Part shown: positions 1-7,652 of the stretch, in pieces | Layout of the letters: every line of letters starts with the position of its first letter | Position numbering within the stretch: the stretch's first letter is position 1 | Origin: JAUVIB01 sp964424545 | GTDB taxonomy: Bacteria; Calditrichota; Calditrichia; Calditrichales; Calditrichaceae | Direction of reading: 5' to 3' | Length of the DNA: 24,964 bases | Assembly (NCBI GenBank): GCA_964424545.1 | Contig: CAYRJN010000034.1 | Coordinates: forward strand, 1-24,964 | Made by a program: the position numbers and the translations under genes | Notes under the pieces: model-generated | The model's input: the letters and a program-made list of their open reading frames with translations, nothing else | The model's database searches: none | What the model was told of the DNA's origin: nothing

Positions 1-107
1 AAGTGGAGTTGTTAAAAGAGGTTGCCATGGAGAAAGAGCTTCGATTCGCCATTCGTGAGGGCGGACGTACTGTTGGCGCCGGCGTTGTTTCGGAGATTAT
101 AGAATAA
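1..107 (+). CDS. tuf: Elongation factor Tu, C-terminal end (partial)
   Basis: Only the last 34 codons are in the window, read from base 3 to the TAA at 105-107. EF-Tu carries aminoacyl-tRNA to the ribosome as a GTP complex. The visible part is the end of beta-barrel domain 3, with the family's near-invariant tail LRFAIREGGRTVGAGVVSEI. The G domain lies upstream and cannot be checked. tuf directly before rpsJ is the common str-S10 arrangement. Only 38 bases separate this stop from the rpsJ start and I see no terminator between them, so read-through into the S10 operon is likely. Whether a second tuf copy exists cannot be told from here. Confidence 0.95.
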   Translation, partial: VELLKEVAMEKELRFAIREGGRTVGAGVVSEIIE

Positions 108-145
108 AATTTAAAGAATAGAATATAAAGTTATTGGAGTTTGTA

Positions 146-454
146 GTGGCAAGTCAGACGATAAGGATTCGTTTAAAAGCATATGATCATAATTTGATCG
201 ATAAGTCTACGGATAAAATAATAAGAACGGCTCGTTCTACCGGCGCAGTAATATCCGGCCCGATACCACTGCCGACCGATAGAAGCATATATACTGTTCT
301 CCGTTCTCCGCATGTTGATAAAAAATCGCGGGAACAATTTGAAACGAGAATACATAAACGTCTAATTGATATATTGAATGCTACGGGTAAAACAGTTGAT
401 GCTTTAATGAAGCTTGAACTGCCTGCCGGCGTTGATATTGAAATTAAAACATGA
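146..454 (+). CDS. rpsJ: 30S ribosomal protein S10 (NusE)
   Basis: S10 sits in the 30S head and also acts as NusE in transcription antitermination. The protein is 102 aa, close to the usual 100-105. It begins ASQTIRIRLKAYDHNLIDKS after the initiator and carries the typical GPIPLPT and RSPHVDKKSREQFE motifs. I chose the GTG at 146 because a GGAG at 136-139 lies seven bases upstream. An in-frame TTG at 134 would add four residues and start ahead of that ribosome binding site. It is the first gene of the S10 operon and ends 20 bases before rplC. Confidence 0.97.
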   Translation: MASQTIRIRLKAYDHNLIDKSTDKIIRTARSTGAVISGPIPLPTDRSIYTVLRSPHVDKKSREQFETRIHKRLIDILNATGKTVDALMKLELPAGVDIEIKT

Positions 455-474
455 TATATCGGAGATAAATTATA

Positions 475-1095
475 ATGGCTGGTTTAATAGGTCGAAAAAT
501 AGGAATGACGCAGATATTTGACGATAACGGATTGAGTATCCCGGTTACAGTTGTTGAAGCCGGACCGTGCTATGTGGTTCAGGTGAAAACGCAGGAAAAA
601 GAGGGGTATGACGCCGTCCAATTGGGCTTTGGCGAGGAAAAAGAGAAGAATGCCACAATGCCTGTTAAAGGGCATTTTAGTAAAGCCGGCGTTACCGTGC
701 GTAAATATTTAAAAGAATTTGATTTCAGCGATGTTGAAAAACCTGAAGTTGGGTCTGAGATCAAAGCGGATATATTCAAGCCCGGACAAGAGGTTAAAAT
801 TTCCGGCATTTCAAAAGGAAAAGGCTTTCAAGGGACGGTTAAAAGACACGGCTTCGGCGGCGGCCCGCAAACCCATGGTCAGTCGGACAGGCTGCGCGCT
901 CCAGGTTCGCTGGGACAAAGTTCTTATCCTTCGAGAGTATTTAAGGGCTATAAAATGGCCGGAAGAATGGGAACGGACCGCATAACCTTAAAAAATAGAG
1001 TCGTCGTCAGGGTTGACGCTGAAAATAATCTGATTTTTATAAAAGGCCCGCTTCCCGGAACAAAAAACTCTTTAATCGAGATAAGAAATAATTAG
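475..1095 (+). CDS. rplC: 50S ribosomal protein L3
   Basis: L3 is an early assembly protein of the large subunit that reaches toward the peptidyl transferase centre. At 206 aa it is normal length. The start MAGLIGRKIGMTQIF is diagnostic, and the long central loop carries RAPGSLGQSSYPSRVFKGYK followed by MAGRMG. The Gln in GSLGQ matches the residue methylated by PrmB in E. coli, so that modification is possible, though no prmB is visible here. GGAG at 461-464 precedes the ATG. Confidence 0.98.
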   Translation: MAGLIGRKIGMTQIFDDNGLSIPVTVVEAGPCYVVQVKTQEKEGYDAVQLGFGEEKEKNATMPVKGHFSKAGVTVRKYLKEFDFSDVEKPEVGSEIKADIFKPGQEVKISGISKGKGFQGTVKRHGFGGGPQTHGQSDRLRAPGSLGQSSYPSRVFKGYKMAGRMGTDRITLKNRVVVRVDAENNLIFIKGPLPGTKNSLIEIRNN

Positions 1096-1105
1096 GGTAA
1101 AGTTG

Positions 1106-1732
1106 ATGAAATTGAACATAATAGCACAAGATGGAAAAGATACCGCAAAAAAGGCGGAATTGAGCGATAAGGTTTTTAAGATTGAGCCTAATGAGCATGC
1201 TGTCTGGTTGGATGTTAAGGTTATCAGAGCCAATAAAAGACAGGGTACGCATCAAACGAAAGGTCGCTCTTACGTTTCCGGCGGCGGTAAAAAACCGTTC
1301 AGGCAAAAAGGCACCGGACGTGCGCGTCAAGGCAGTACGAGAGCCCCGCATCATGTAGGCGGCGGACGCGTATTTGGCCCGAGTCCCAGGACGTATGATA
1401 TGAAAATCAATAAAAAAGTGAAAGCGCTTGCTAAACGTTCGGTATTGTCCGATAAAGCTCTTCAAAATAAAATCATTATACTTGAAGATTTTGATTGGGA
1501 TAAGCCGTCCACTAAGCAGATGCTCGAACTTTTATCGACTTTAAATTTAAACGATCAAAAAATTTTATTGTGTACCAGCGGCGTATCTGAAAATATTGTT
1601 AAATCGGTTAGAAATTTGTATAAGGTAGAAGTACGCGAATCGAATACATTTTCTTCTTATGATGTATTAAGAGCTGATACGGTTCTTTTTCAGGTGGGCG
1701 CTTTAGCTAAGGTTAATGAGGTGTTGGGATGA
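1106..1732 (+). CDS. rplD: 50S ribosomal protein L4
   Basis: L4 binds 23S rRNA and lines the exit tunnel. In E. coli it also represses its own S10 operon. The 208-aa protein shows the extended tunnel loop GGGKKPFRQKGTGRARQGST followed by RAPHHVGGGRVFGP. I prefer the ATG at 1106, about eight bases after AGGG (1094-1097), over the in-frame TTG at 1103 directly before it. The stop overlaps the rplW start as ATGA at 1729-1732, which suggests translational coupling. Whether L4 autoregulation exists here is unknown, since no obvious S10 leader structure is visible in the short tuf-rpsJ spacer. Confidence 0.97.
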   Translation: MKLNIIAQDGKDTAKKAELSDKVFKIEPNEHAVWLDVKVIRANKRQGTHQTKGRSYVSGGGKKPFRQKGTGRARQGSTRAPHHVGGGRVFGPSPRTYDMKINKKVKALAKRSVLSDKALQNKIIILEDFDWDKPSTKQMLELLSTLNLNDQKILLCTSGVSENIVKSVRNLYKVEVRESNTFSSYDVLRADTVLFQVGALAKVNEVLG

Positions 1733-2031
1733 TAAAAACCAAATTAGTTATTATAAGTCCGTTGTATACGGAAAAAATTGCCAACTTGCAGGATTCGTTG
1801 AATAAATACGCTTTTAAGGTAGCGGTTAACGCCAATAAAATTGAGATTAAAAAGGCGGTTGAACAAAAGTTTGACGTAAAAGTAAAGTCTGTCAGAACCA
1901 TGAATGTTCGAGGTAAAATGCGCCAGCAGATGACCAAAGAGGGTCGTTTTATTGGAAGACGGGCATCGTGGAAAAAAGCAATTGTTACCCTCGAAGAAGG
2001 GCATAAATTAGAATTATTCGGTAATGCTTAA
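1729..2031 (+). CDS. rplW: 50S ribosomal protein L23
   Basis: L23 sits at the tunnel exit and is the docking site for trigger factor and the signal recognition particle. The 100-aa protein has the family pattern: LVIISPLYTEKIANLQ at the N-terminus, YAFKVAVNANKIEIKKAVEQ in the middle, and VKSVRTMNVRGK leading into the basic loop. Its ATG overlaps the rplD stop by four bases. The ribosome binding site (GAGGTG, 1718-1723) lies inside rplD. Confidence 0.97.
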   Translation: MIKTKLVIISPLYTEKIANLQDSLNKYAFKVAVNANKIEIKKAVEQKFDVKVKSVRTMNVRGKMRQQMTKEGRFIGRRASWKKAIVTLEEGHKLELFGNA

Positions 2032-2054
2032 TAGATAGGATTCGGAGAAGTTAG

Positions 2055-2882
2055 ATGGGAATCAAAACATTTAAACCGATTACGCCGGGACAGAGATATA
2101 AAACAGTAAGCGATTTTAATTCTGTCACCAAAGGGAACGATCCCGAAAAGTCGTTATTGGCCCCGATGAAAAAATCGGGCGGTCGCAACAGCGATGGACG
2201 CGTTACATCGCGTCATAGAGGCGGCGGGCATAAGAGAAGATATAGAATCATTGATTTTAAAAGAAATAAACATGATGTTCCGGCCGTGGTTGCGTCAATC
2301 GAATACGATCCGAACCGTACCGGAAGAATCGCCTTGTTGCATTATGCCGATGGCGAAAAACGTTATATCTTATCGCCAGACGGCTTGAAGGTGGGCGATA
2401 AAATTATGTCGGGTGAAAAATCAGAAGTAAAGGTAGGAAACGCCTTGCCCCTTGAAAAAATACCGGTTGGCGTAACGATTCATAATATTGAAACAAAACT
2501 AAAGAAAGGCGCTCAATTAGTTCGCAGCGCCGGTACGGCTGCCCAATTGGTTGCCAAAGAAGATAAGTGGGCGTTGGTAAAGTTGCCGTCGGGGGAAATG
2601 AGAAAAATACCTATCGGTTGTTACGCCACTATCGGACAGGTTTCTAATATTGATCATATGAACATTACCATCGGTAAAGCAGGTCGGTCCAGATGGTTGG
2701 GACGTCGTCCACATGTTCGCGGCGTCGCGATGAACCCTGTTGACCATCCTATGGGCGGCGGCGAAGGAAAAACTTCGGGCGGTCGTCATCCTTGTTCACC
2801 GTGGGGACAACAGAGTAAAGGTTTAAAAACCCGTAAAAAAGGTAAAAAATCAGATTCATTAATTGTAAAGCGTCGTAAATAG
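2055..2882 (+). CDS. rplB: 50S ribosomal protein L2
   Basis: L2 is needed for subunit association and supports peptidyl transferase activity. The 275-aa protein has the OB-fold/SH3 core and the conserved C-terminal loop NPVDHPMGGGEGKTSGGRHP followed by SPWG. The first His of the DHP motif, the functionally important one in E. coli (H229), is kept. The second His of the common DHPH form is Met here, as I recall for Bacteroidota/Chlorobiota L2. GGAG at 2044-2047 precedes the ATG. The stop is embedded in the next ribosome binding site (TAGGAG). Confidence 0.98.
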   Translation: MGIKTFKPITPGQRYKTVSDFNSVTKGNDPEKSLLAPMKKSGGRNSDGRVTSRHRGGGHKRRYRIIDFKRNKHDVPAVVASIEYDPNRTGRIALLHYADGEKRYILSPDGLKVGDKIMSGEKSEVKVGNALPLEKIPVGVTIHNIETKLKKGAQLVRSAGTAAQLVAKEDKWALVKLPSGEMRKIPIGCYATIGQVSNIDHMNITIGKAGRSRWLGRRPHVRGVAMNPVDHPMGGGEGKTSGGRHPCSPWGQQSKGLKTRKKGKKSDSLIVKRRK

Positions 2883-2896
2883 GAGAAAATATTTAG

Positions 2897-3184
2897 ATGG
2901 CACGTTCAATCAAAAAAGGCCCGTATATTGATAAAAATCTTGATAAAAAGATTGAAAAGCTGAATGCGGAGAACAAGAAGGTTGTCGTTAAAACATGGGC
3001 TCGCCGGTCTACAATACCGCCGGAATATGTCGGACATACCATAGCCGTTCATAACGGCAGGAAATTTATTCCGGTATATATAACTGAAAATATGGTAGGG
3101 CATAAACTTGGCGAATTTGCCCCCACAAGAACGTTTAGAGGACATGGCGGTAAATTAGCAGAACGAATGTCTCGTTTAAGATAA
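2897..3184 (+). CDS. rpsS: 30S ribosomal protein S19
   Basis: S19 is in the 30S head and forms a complex with S13 next to the tRNA sites. The 95-aa product is standard. It starts MARSIKKGPYIDKNLDKKIE and carries the signature TWARRSTIPPEYVGHTIAVH, then GHKLGEFAPTRTFRGH. AGGAG at 2881-2885 overlaps the rplB stop, so ribosomes finishing rplB may reinitiate here. Confidence 0.98.
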   Translation: MARSIKKGPYIDKNLDKKIEKLNAENKKVVVKTWARRSTIPPEYVGHTIAVHNGRKFIPVYITENMVGHKLGEFAPTRTFRGHGGKLAERMSRLR

Positions 3185-3200
3185 ATCATTGAGGATAGCA

Positions 3201-3545
3201 ATGGAAGCAATTGCAAAAACAAAATATTTGAGAATGTCTCCAAGAAAAGTAAGGCGTGTGTTGGATATCGTTCGCGGTATGAGAGTTGACGAAGCGTTAA
3301 CCAAACTTCACTTTACCGGTAAGAGAGCTTCTGATCCGATTGCAAAAACGATATACACGGCATTTGCCAACTTGAGCAGTAAGGAAGAGACCGAGCGTAT
3401 AGATATGGAAGATGTTGTAATTAAAACCGCATACGTTGACGCGGGGCCGACGTTAAAAAGATTTCGTCCTATGTCAATGGGGCGCGCCGGTAAAATTAGA
3501 AAGCGTACATCACATATAACTGTAATCGTTGAGCATTTAGTTTAA
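3201..3545 (+). CDS. rplV: 50S ribosomal protein L22
   Basis: L22 lines the nascent-peptide tunnel with L4, and its beta-hairpin is a site of macrolide resistance mutations. The protein is 114 aa from the ATG at 3201, chosen because GAGG (3191-3194) lies just upstream; an in-frame TTG at 3189 precedes that site. Family motifs are AKTKYLRMSPRKVRRVLDIV near the start, DAGPTLKRFRPMSMGRAGKI in the hairpin, and RKRTSHITVIV at the end. Confidence 0.97.
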   Translation: MEAIAKTKYLRMSPRKVRRVLDIVRGMRVDEALTKLHFTGKRASDPIAKTIYTAFANLSSKEETERIDMEDVVIKTAYVDAGPTLKRFRPMSMGRAGKIRKRTSHITVIVEHLV

Positions 3546-3569
3546 GAGATTCGTTAAAAGGAGTATAGT

Positions 3570-4202
3570 TTGGGACAAAAAACACATCCGGTTGGCTTTA
3601 GATTAGGTATAATCAAATCATGGGACAGCAGTTGGTTTGATGAAAAGAAATTTTCCGGAAAACTCGAAGAAGATTTGAAAATACGTAAATATATCAGGAA
3701 ACGCTTGAATAATGCTGCCGTTTCGAAGATTGAAATCGAGCGTACTGCCAAAAGAGTAATTTTGACCATCCATACGGCCAGACCTGGCATTGTTATCGGT
3801 AAAAAGGGTCAGGAAGTGGATAAACTACGCGAAGAACTGCGCGCTTTGACAAAAAAGGAAGTCCAGATCAATATTTCCGAAATCAAGAAACCCGAATTGG
3901 ATGCCTATCTTGTTGCCGAAAACATATCGCGACAGTTGGAAGGTAAAGTAAGTTTCAGGCGCGCAATGAAAAAGGCCATAACTTCCACCATGCGTCTTGG
4001 CGCCGGCGGTATAAAAATCATGTGTTCCGGTCGTCTCGGCGGCGCTGAAATGGCCAGAACGGAACAGTATAAGGACGGCAGAATCCCATTGCATACGCTC
4101 AGAGCAGATATTGATTACGCAACACAGACTGCGCAGACTACCTATGGTTCGATCGGGGTGAAGGTCTGGATATTTAACGGCGAAGTAATAGGTAAAAAAT
4201 AA
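3570..4202 (+). CDS. rpsC: 30S ribosomal protein S3
   Basis: S3 forms part of the mRNA entry channel. The 210-aa protein starts at TTG 3570 with AGGAG (3559-3563) upstream, and no ATG fits the conserved GQKTHPVGFRLGI start. The KH domain has its GXXG loop as GKKG within IVIGKKGQEVDKLREEL. The C-terminal domain carries SGRLGGAEMARTE and PLHTLRADIDYATQTAQTTY. It lies in the usual place between rplV and rplP. Confidence 0.98.
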   Translation: MGQKTHPVGFRLGIIKSWDSSWFDEKKFSGKLEEDLKIRKYIRKRLNNAAVSKIEIERTAKRVILTIHTARPGIVIGKKGQEVDKLREELRALTKKEVQINISEIKKPELDAYLVAENISRQLEGKVSFRRAMKKAITSTMRLGAGGIKIMCSGRLGGAEMARTEQYKDGRIPLHTLRADIDYATQTAQTTYGSIGVKVWIFNGEVIGKK

Positions 4203-4223
4203 GAATTGTAGGAGTCAGTATCC

Positions 4224-4634
4224 ATGTTAATGCCCAAAAGAATAAAATATAGAAAAAAACAGCGTGGAACCAATAAGGGTTTGGCTTATAAAGGGAACTA
4301 TATCGCATTCGGAACATTTGGCCTAAAAGCCCTTGAGCCCGGCTGGATTACAAGCAGACAGATTGAAGCAACTCGTGTAGCCATTACGCGTCATATTAAA
4401 AGAGGCGGTAAGGTTTGGATTAGAATATTTCCCGACAAGCCGGTTACCAAAAAACCGGCTGAAACCCGAATGGGTAAAGGTAAAGGTTCTCCCGAATATT
4501 GGGTAGCCGTGGTAAAGCCGGGAAGGATTTTGTTTGAGTTGGACGGCGTGCCATTTGAATTGGCTAAAGAAGCAATGAGATTAGCTTCGCACAAATTACC
4601 GATTAAGACAAAATTCGTACATAACGAAGGGTAA
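4224..4634 (+). CDS. rplP: 50S ribosomal protein L16
   Basis: L16 helps position A-site tRNA in the large subunit. The 136-aa protein has the expected start MLMPKRIKYRKKQRG and the conserved VWIRIFPDKPVTKKPAETRM, then GKGKGSPEYWVAVVKPG. The ATG at 4224 has GGAG (4211-4214) at nine bases; a second ATG at 4230 is too far from it. In E. coli L16 an Arg near residue 81 is hydroxylated, and the matching basic segment (TRMGKGKG) is present. Confidence 0.98.
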   Translation: MLMPKRIKYRKKQRGTNKGLAYKGNYIAFGTFGLKALEPGWITSRQIEATRVAITRHIKRGGKVWIRIFPDKPVTKKPAETRMGKGKGSPEYWVAVVKPGRILFELDGVPFELAKEAMRLASHKLPIKTKFVHNEG

Positions 4635-4645
4635 AAGGTTAAGAG

Positions 4646-4858
4646 ATGAAAAATAGAGAAGATTTCAAAGGTTTGTCTCTTGATGAACTGGAAGCAAAGC
4701 TGGAAGAGATGTATGCGGAAAGAGAAAATCTGCAAATTCAAAAGGCTACGCATCAATTGACAAATCCATTACGGATCAGAGAAGTTAGAAGAGAAATTGC
4801 AAGATTGAAGACGTTTATACGTCAATATGAATTAGGGATAAACAGTACAAATGAATAG
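4646..4858 (+). CDS. rpmC: 50S ribosomal protein L29
   Basis: L29 is a small helical-hairpin protein near the tunnel exit next to L23. The 70-aa product shows the family pattern: LSLDELEAKLEEMYAERENL, then a second helix with LTNPLRIREVRREIARLKT. It is predicted to be two antiparallel helices. Its last eight bases overlap the upstream candidate start of rpsQ. Confidence 0.95.
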   Translation: MKNREDFKGLSLDELEAKLEEMYAERENLQIQKATHQLTNPLRIREVRREIARLKTFIRQYELGINSTNE

Positions 4859-5126
4859 CGAGAAAAAGATGAGTAATCGCGGTTTAAGAAAAACACGTGT
4901 TGGTATTGTAGTGAGCAATAAAATGGATAAAACGATTACCGTGGCCGTTGAGCGCCGGTATCAGCATCCGGTTTATGGGAAATTCGTAAAGAGTACCTTA
5001 AAGCTGAAAGCGCATGATGAATCCAATACATGCAGTGAAGGCGACAAAGTAAAGATCATGGAAACGAAACCGTTAAGCAGATCTAAAAGATGGCGTCTTG
5101 TTGAAATTATAGAAAAAGTTAAGTAA
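4851..5126 (+). CDS. rpsQ: 30S ribosomal protein S17
   Basis: S17 is a primary 16S rRNA-binding OB-fold protein. The core RKTRVGIVVSNKMDKTITVA and the later HDESNTCSEGDKVKIMETKP with LSRSKRWRLVEI identify it. Two starts are possible: ATG 4851 (91 aa), which overlaps rpmC by eight bases with AGGG (4834-4837) rather far upstream, or ATG 4869 (85 aa), which matches the usual length better but has only a weak purine-rich site. I give the longer form; the first six residues are uncertain. Confidence 0.95.
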   Translation: MNSEKKMSNRGLRKTRVGIVVSNKMDKTITVAVERRYQHPVYGKFVKSTLKLKAHDESNTCSEGDKVKIMETKPLSRSKRWRLVEIIEKVK

Positions 5127-5153
5127 TCATTTGGTAATCAAAGGGCGAATAAA

Positions 5154-5522
5154 ATGATCCAGGAATATACAAGATTAGCTGTGGCTGATAATTCAGGCGC
5201 GCAAAAAGTGTCATGTATACGAATCCTCGGTGGTTCAGGGAAGAAATACGGCACCATAGGCGATATAATTGTCGTAACGGTTAAAAGCGCTATTCCCGGC
5301 GGAACGGTCAAAAAAGGCGATGTGTCAAAGGCGGTTATTGTGCGAACAAAAAAAGAAATTCGCAGACCGGACGGTTCTTATATACGATTTGATGAAAATG
5401 CGGCGGTTCTTATCGATAATCAAAATGAACCAAAGGGAACGCGTATTTTTGGACCCGTTGCCAGGGAATTAAGAGATAAACAATTTATGAAAATAATCTC
5501 ATTAGCGCCGGAAGTGTTATAA
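5154..5522 (+). CDS. rplN: 50S ribosomal protein L14
   Basis: L14 contributes to intersubunit bridges and is where the silencing factor RsfS binds in known species. The product is exactly the usual 122 aa. The start MIQEYTRLAVADNSGAQKVS and the later RRPDGSYIRFDENAAVLID and GTRIFGPVARELRDK are all conserved. AAGGG (5141-5145) precedes the ATG. It is the first gene of the classical spc segment, but with a 27-base gap to rpsQ I see no sign of a transcription boundary. Confidence 0.98.
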   Translation: MIQEYTRLAVADNSGAQKVSCIRILGGSGKKYGTIGDIIVVTVKSAIPGGTVKKGDVSKAVIVRTKKEIRRPDGSYIRFDENAAVLIDNQNEPKGTRIFGPVARELRDKQFMKIISLAPEVL

Positions 5523-5542
5523 TATAAAGTAAGGTTTGGAAA

Positions 5543-5869
5543 ATGCATATAGTTAAAAATGATACTGTCAAAGTATTGTCTGGAAAATACAAAGGCAAAG
5601 AGAGTAAAGTATTAAAAGTATTTCCCGCTGAAAGAAGGATAATTGTTGAGGGCGTAAATATCATTAAGCGCCACACAAGACCTTCGCAGCAAAATCAGCA
5701 GGGCGGTATTGTTGAAAAAGAAGCTCCGATCACCGTATCTAAGGTTATGGTTGTGTGTCCAAATTGCAATAGACCGACTCGAATCGGTCATAAGTTTCTT
5801 GATGACGGTTCGAAAGTCCGTATTTGTAAACATGCGGATTGCGGTGAAATAATTTCAGTAAATGTATAG
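5543..5869 (+). CDS. rplX: 50S ribosomal protein L24 with four-cysteine C-terminus
   Basis: L24 is an assembly-initiator protein with a KOW motif, seen here near the start as VKVLSGKYKGKESKVLKVFP. The conserved middle reads VEGVNIIKRHTRPSQQNQQG. The 108-aa protein ends in a cysteine-rich module with C72-X2-C75 and C95-X4-C100. The CPxC...CxxCG form is common in bacterial L24 and suggests a zinc-ribbon-like knuckle. Here the second pair is spaced by four residues (CKHADCG) instead of the usual two. Zinc binding is inferred. Confidence 0.97.
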   Translation: MHIVKNDTVKVLSGKYKGKESKVLKVFPAERRIIVEGVNIIKRHTRPSQQNQQGGIVEKEAPITVSKVMVVCPNCNRPTRIGHKFLDDGSKVRICKHADCGEIISVNV

Positions 5870-5888
5870 CAGATGGTAGAGGATCGTA

Positions 5889-6449
5889 ATGACTGAATAT
5901 GTACCAAGATTATTAGAAACATATAAAAAAGATGTAGTGCCTCATCTGATGAAAAAGTTCGGGTATAAAAATATTAACGAAGTACCAAAACTGGTTGCCA
6001 TCAGTTTAAATATGGGCGTTGGCGACGCAATTCAGGATTCAAAAAATCTGGAAGGCGCCGTTAACGATTTGACTGTTATCGGCGGACAAAAGCCGGTAAT
6101 AACCCGCGCAAAAAAAGCGATTTCAAATTTTAAACTGCGTAAAGGGATGAAAATCGGTTGCAAAACAACATTGCGCAGACAGAGAATGTATGAATTTTTG
6201 GATCGCCTGATAAGCGTGGCCATTCCGCGCGTAAGAGATTTTAGAGGATATTCTGATAAATCTTTTGACGGAAGAGGAAATTATTCGTTTGGCGTTAAGG
6301 AACAGATTATTTTTCCTGAAATAAATGTAGATAAAATAGATCGTATTCGTGGCCTCGATATTACATTTGTTACAACGGCAAAGACCGATGAAGAGGGTTA
6401 CGAATTGTTAAAAGCTTTTGGCTTTCCATTTAAAAAACGTGATAATTAA
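5889..6449 (+). CDS. rplE: 50S ribosomal protein L5
   Basis: L5 binds 5S rRNA and contacts P-site tRNA. The 186-aa protein starts MTEYVPRLLETYKKDVVPHL. It carries the family motifs ITRAKKAISNFKLRKGMKIG, LRRQRMYEFLDRLISVAIPR and GRGNYSFGVKEQIIFPEI. Length is near the usual 179-187. A purine-rich AGAGGA site lies just upstream of the ATG. Confidence 0.98.
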   Translation: MTEYVPRLLETYKKDVVPHLMKKFGYKNINEVPKLVAISLNMGVGDAIQDSKNLEGAVNDLTVIGGQKPVITRAKKAISNFKLRKGMKIGCKTTLRRQRMYEFLDRLISVAIPRVRDFRGYSDKSFDGRGNYSFGVKEQIIFPEINVDKIDRIRGLDITFVTTAKTDEEGYELLKAFGFPFKKRDN

Positions 6450-6463
6450 AGAAAGGATGTAAC

Positions 6464-6649
6464 TTGGCGAAGAAGAGCTTGATCGTTAAGTCGAAAAGAA
6501 AACAAAAGTTTAAAGTCCGTGAATATAACCGTTGCAGCCGTTGCGGCAGACCCCGCGGTTATTACAGAAAATTTGGATTATGTCGCCTTTGTTTTAGAGA
6601 GTTAGCGTTAAAAGGTGAAATACCCGGTATTGTAAAAGCAAGCTGGTAA
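6464..6649 (+). CDS. rpsN: 30S ribosomal protein S14, zinc-binding (type Z)
   Basis: S14 stabilises the 30S head. This is the short zinc form: 61 aa with C24, C27, C40 and C43 in CSRCGRPRGYYRKFGLCRLC, followed by FRELALKGEIPGI. It starts at TTG 6464, with AAAGGA (6452-6457) upstream and no ATG available. The zinc-free paralogue that some bacteria switch to under zinc starvation is not in this window. Confidence 0.98.
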   Translation: MAKKSLIVKSKRKQKFKVREYNRCSRCGRPRGYYRKFGLCRLCFRELALKGEIPGIVKASW

Positions 6650-6669
6650 GAAAATAGGAGAAAGTTCAG

Positions 6670-7068
6670 ATGTCAATGACAGATCCAATTGCGGATTATT
6701 TAACGCGCATTAGGAACGCGTTGCATGCAGAGCATAAATATGTTGATATACCTGCGTCAAATGTTAAACGTAAAATGAGTAAAATCTTATTAGATCAGGG
6801 TTTTATTTCAAGATACATAGTAATTGACGACGGCGTTCAGGGAATCATACGTATTTGGTTGAAATACGATGAAGAGAATAATCCGGTTATAAATAAATTA
6901 ATCAGAGTTAGTAAGCCGGGTAGACGTCAATACGTAAATGTAGACAATCTGCCGCGCGTGATGAATAACTTAGGTATTGCAATTTTAACTACTCCAAAGG
7001 GTGTAATAACCGCCAACGAAGCAAAGCGACAGAATGTAGGCGGCGAAGTATTATGCTATATTTGGTAG
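6670..7068 (+). CDS. rpsH: 30S ribosomal protein S8
   Basis: S8 binds the central domain of 16S rRNA and in E. coli represses the spc operon. The 132-aa protein starts MSMTDPIADYLTRIRNALHA, with an alternative ATG two codons in. AGGAG (6656-6660) at nine bases supports the first ATG. The C-terminal region has VSKPGRRQYVNVDNLPRVMN, GIAILTTPKGVI and the end GGEVLCYIW, all typical. Confidence 0.98.
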   Translation: MSMTDPIADYLTRIRNALHAEHKYVDIPASNVKRKMSKILLDQGFISRYIVIDDGVQGIIRIWLKYDEENNPVINKLIRVSKPGRRQYVNVDNLPRVMNNLGIAILTTPKGVITANEAKRQNVGGEVLCYIW

Positions 7069-7092
7069 TTCTCAATAATAGGAGAGAATAAC

Positions 7093-7635
7093 GTGTCACG
7101 AATTGGAAAGTTGCCTGTTGTAATTCCTGAAAATGTTACCATAACTATCGGTGAAGGCAATTTTATAACGGTTAAAGGTCCCAAAGGGGAGCTGCAGAAA
7201 AGATTACCTTCGGAAATCGAATTAAAGATAGAGGGAAGCGAACTGCATGCCATCCGCCATAGCGAAGATAAATACAACCGCTCTCTGCACGGTTTGGTAC
7301 GATCTTTGGTTGCTAATATGGTTGAAGGCGTAGCAAACGGTTTTACCAAAAAACTTGAAATTGTCGGCGTTGGCTATAAAGCTGAAATGAAAGGCAAAAA
7401 ACTTTTGTTGAATTTGGGCTATTCCCATCCGATTATTGTATCGGTTCCCGAAAGTATTACTTTAAGTACGGCTACTCCAACGGAAATTTTGGTAAGCGGG
7501 ATTGATAAAGAACTGGTAGGGTTGGTCGCCGCAAAAATACGTAGTTACAGAAAACCCGAGCCGTATAAAGGCAAAGGGGTAAAGTATGCCGGCGAATATA
7601 TTCGTCGTAAAGCCGGTAAGACCGCTGGTAAATAA
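7093..7635 (+). CDS. rplF: 50S ribosomal protein L6
   Basis: L6 lies near the factor-binding site of the 50S. It has two repeated alpha/beta domains and 180 aa. Motifs are SRIGKLPVVIPENVTITIGE at the start, VGVGYKAEMKGKKLLLNLGY in the middle, and PEPYKGKGVKYAGEYIRRKA at the end. The start is GTG 7093 with GGAG (7081-7084) upstream. Confidence 0.98.
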   Translation: MSRIGKLPVVIPENVTITIGEGNFITVKGPKGELQKRLPSEIELKIEGSELHAIRHSEDKYNRSLHGLVRSLVANMVEGVANGFTKKLEIVGVGYKAEMKGKKLLLNLGYSHPIIVSVPESITLSTATPTEILVSGIDKELVGLVAAKIRSYRKPEPYKGKGVKYAGEYIRRKAGKTAGK

Positions 7636-7652
7636 TAAAGGGTTTTAAAAAA

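Noticed and set aside
108..145. An S10 leader with L4-dependent attenuator, or a terminator between tuf and rpsJ
   Set aside because: The spacer is only 38 bases, AT-rich, with no hairpin followed by a T run.
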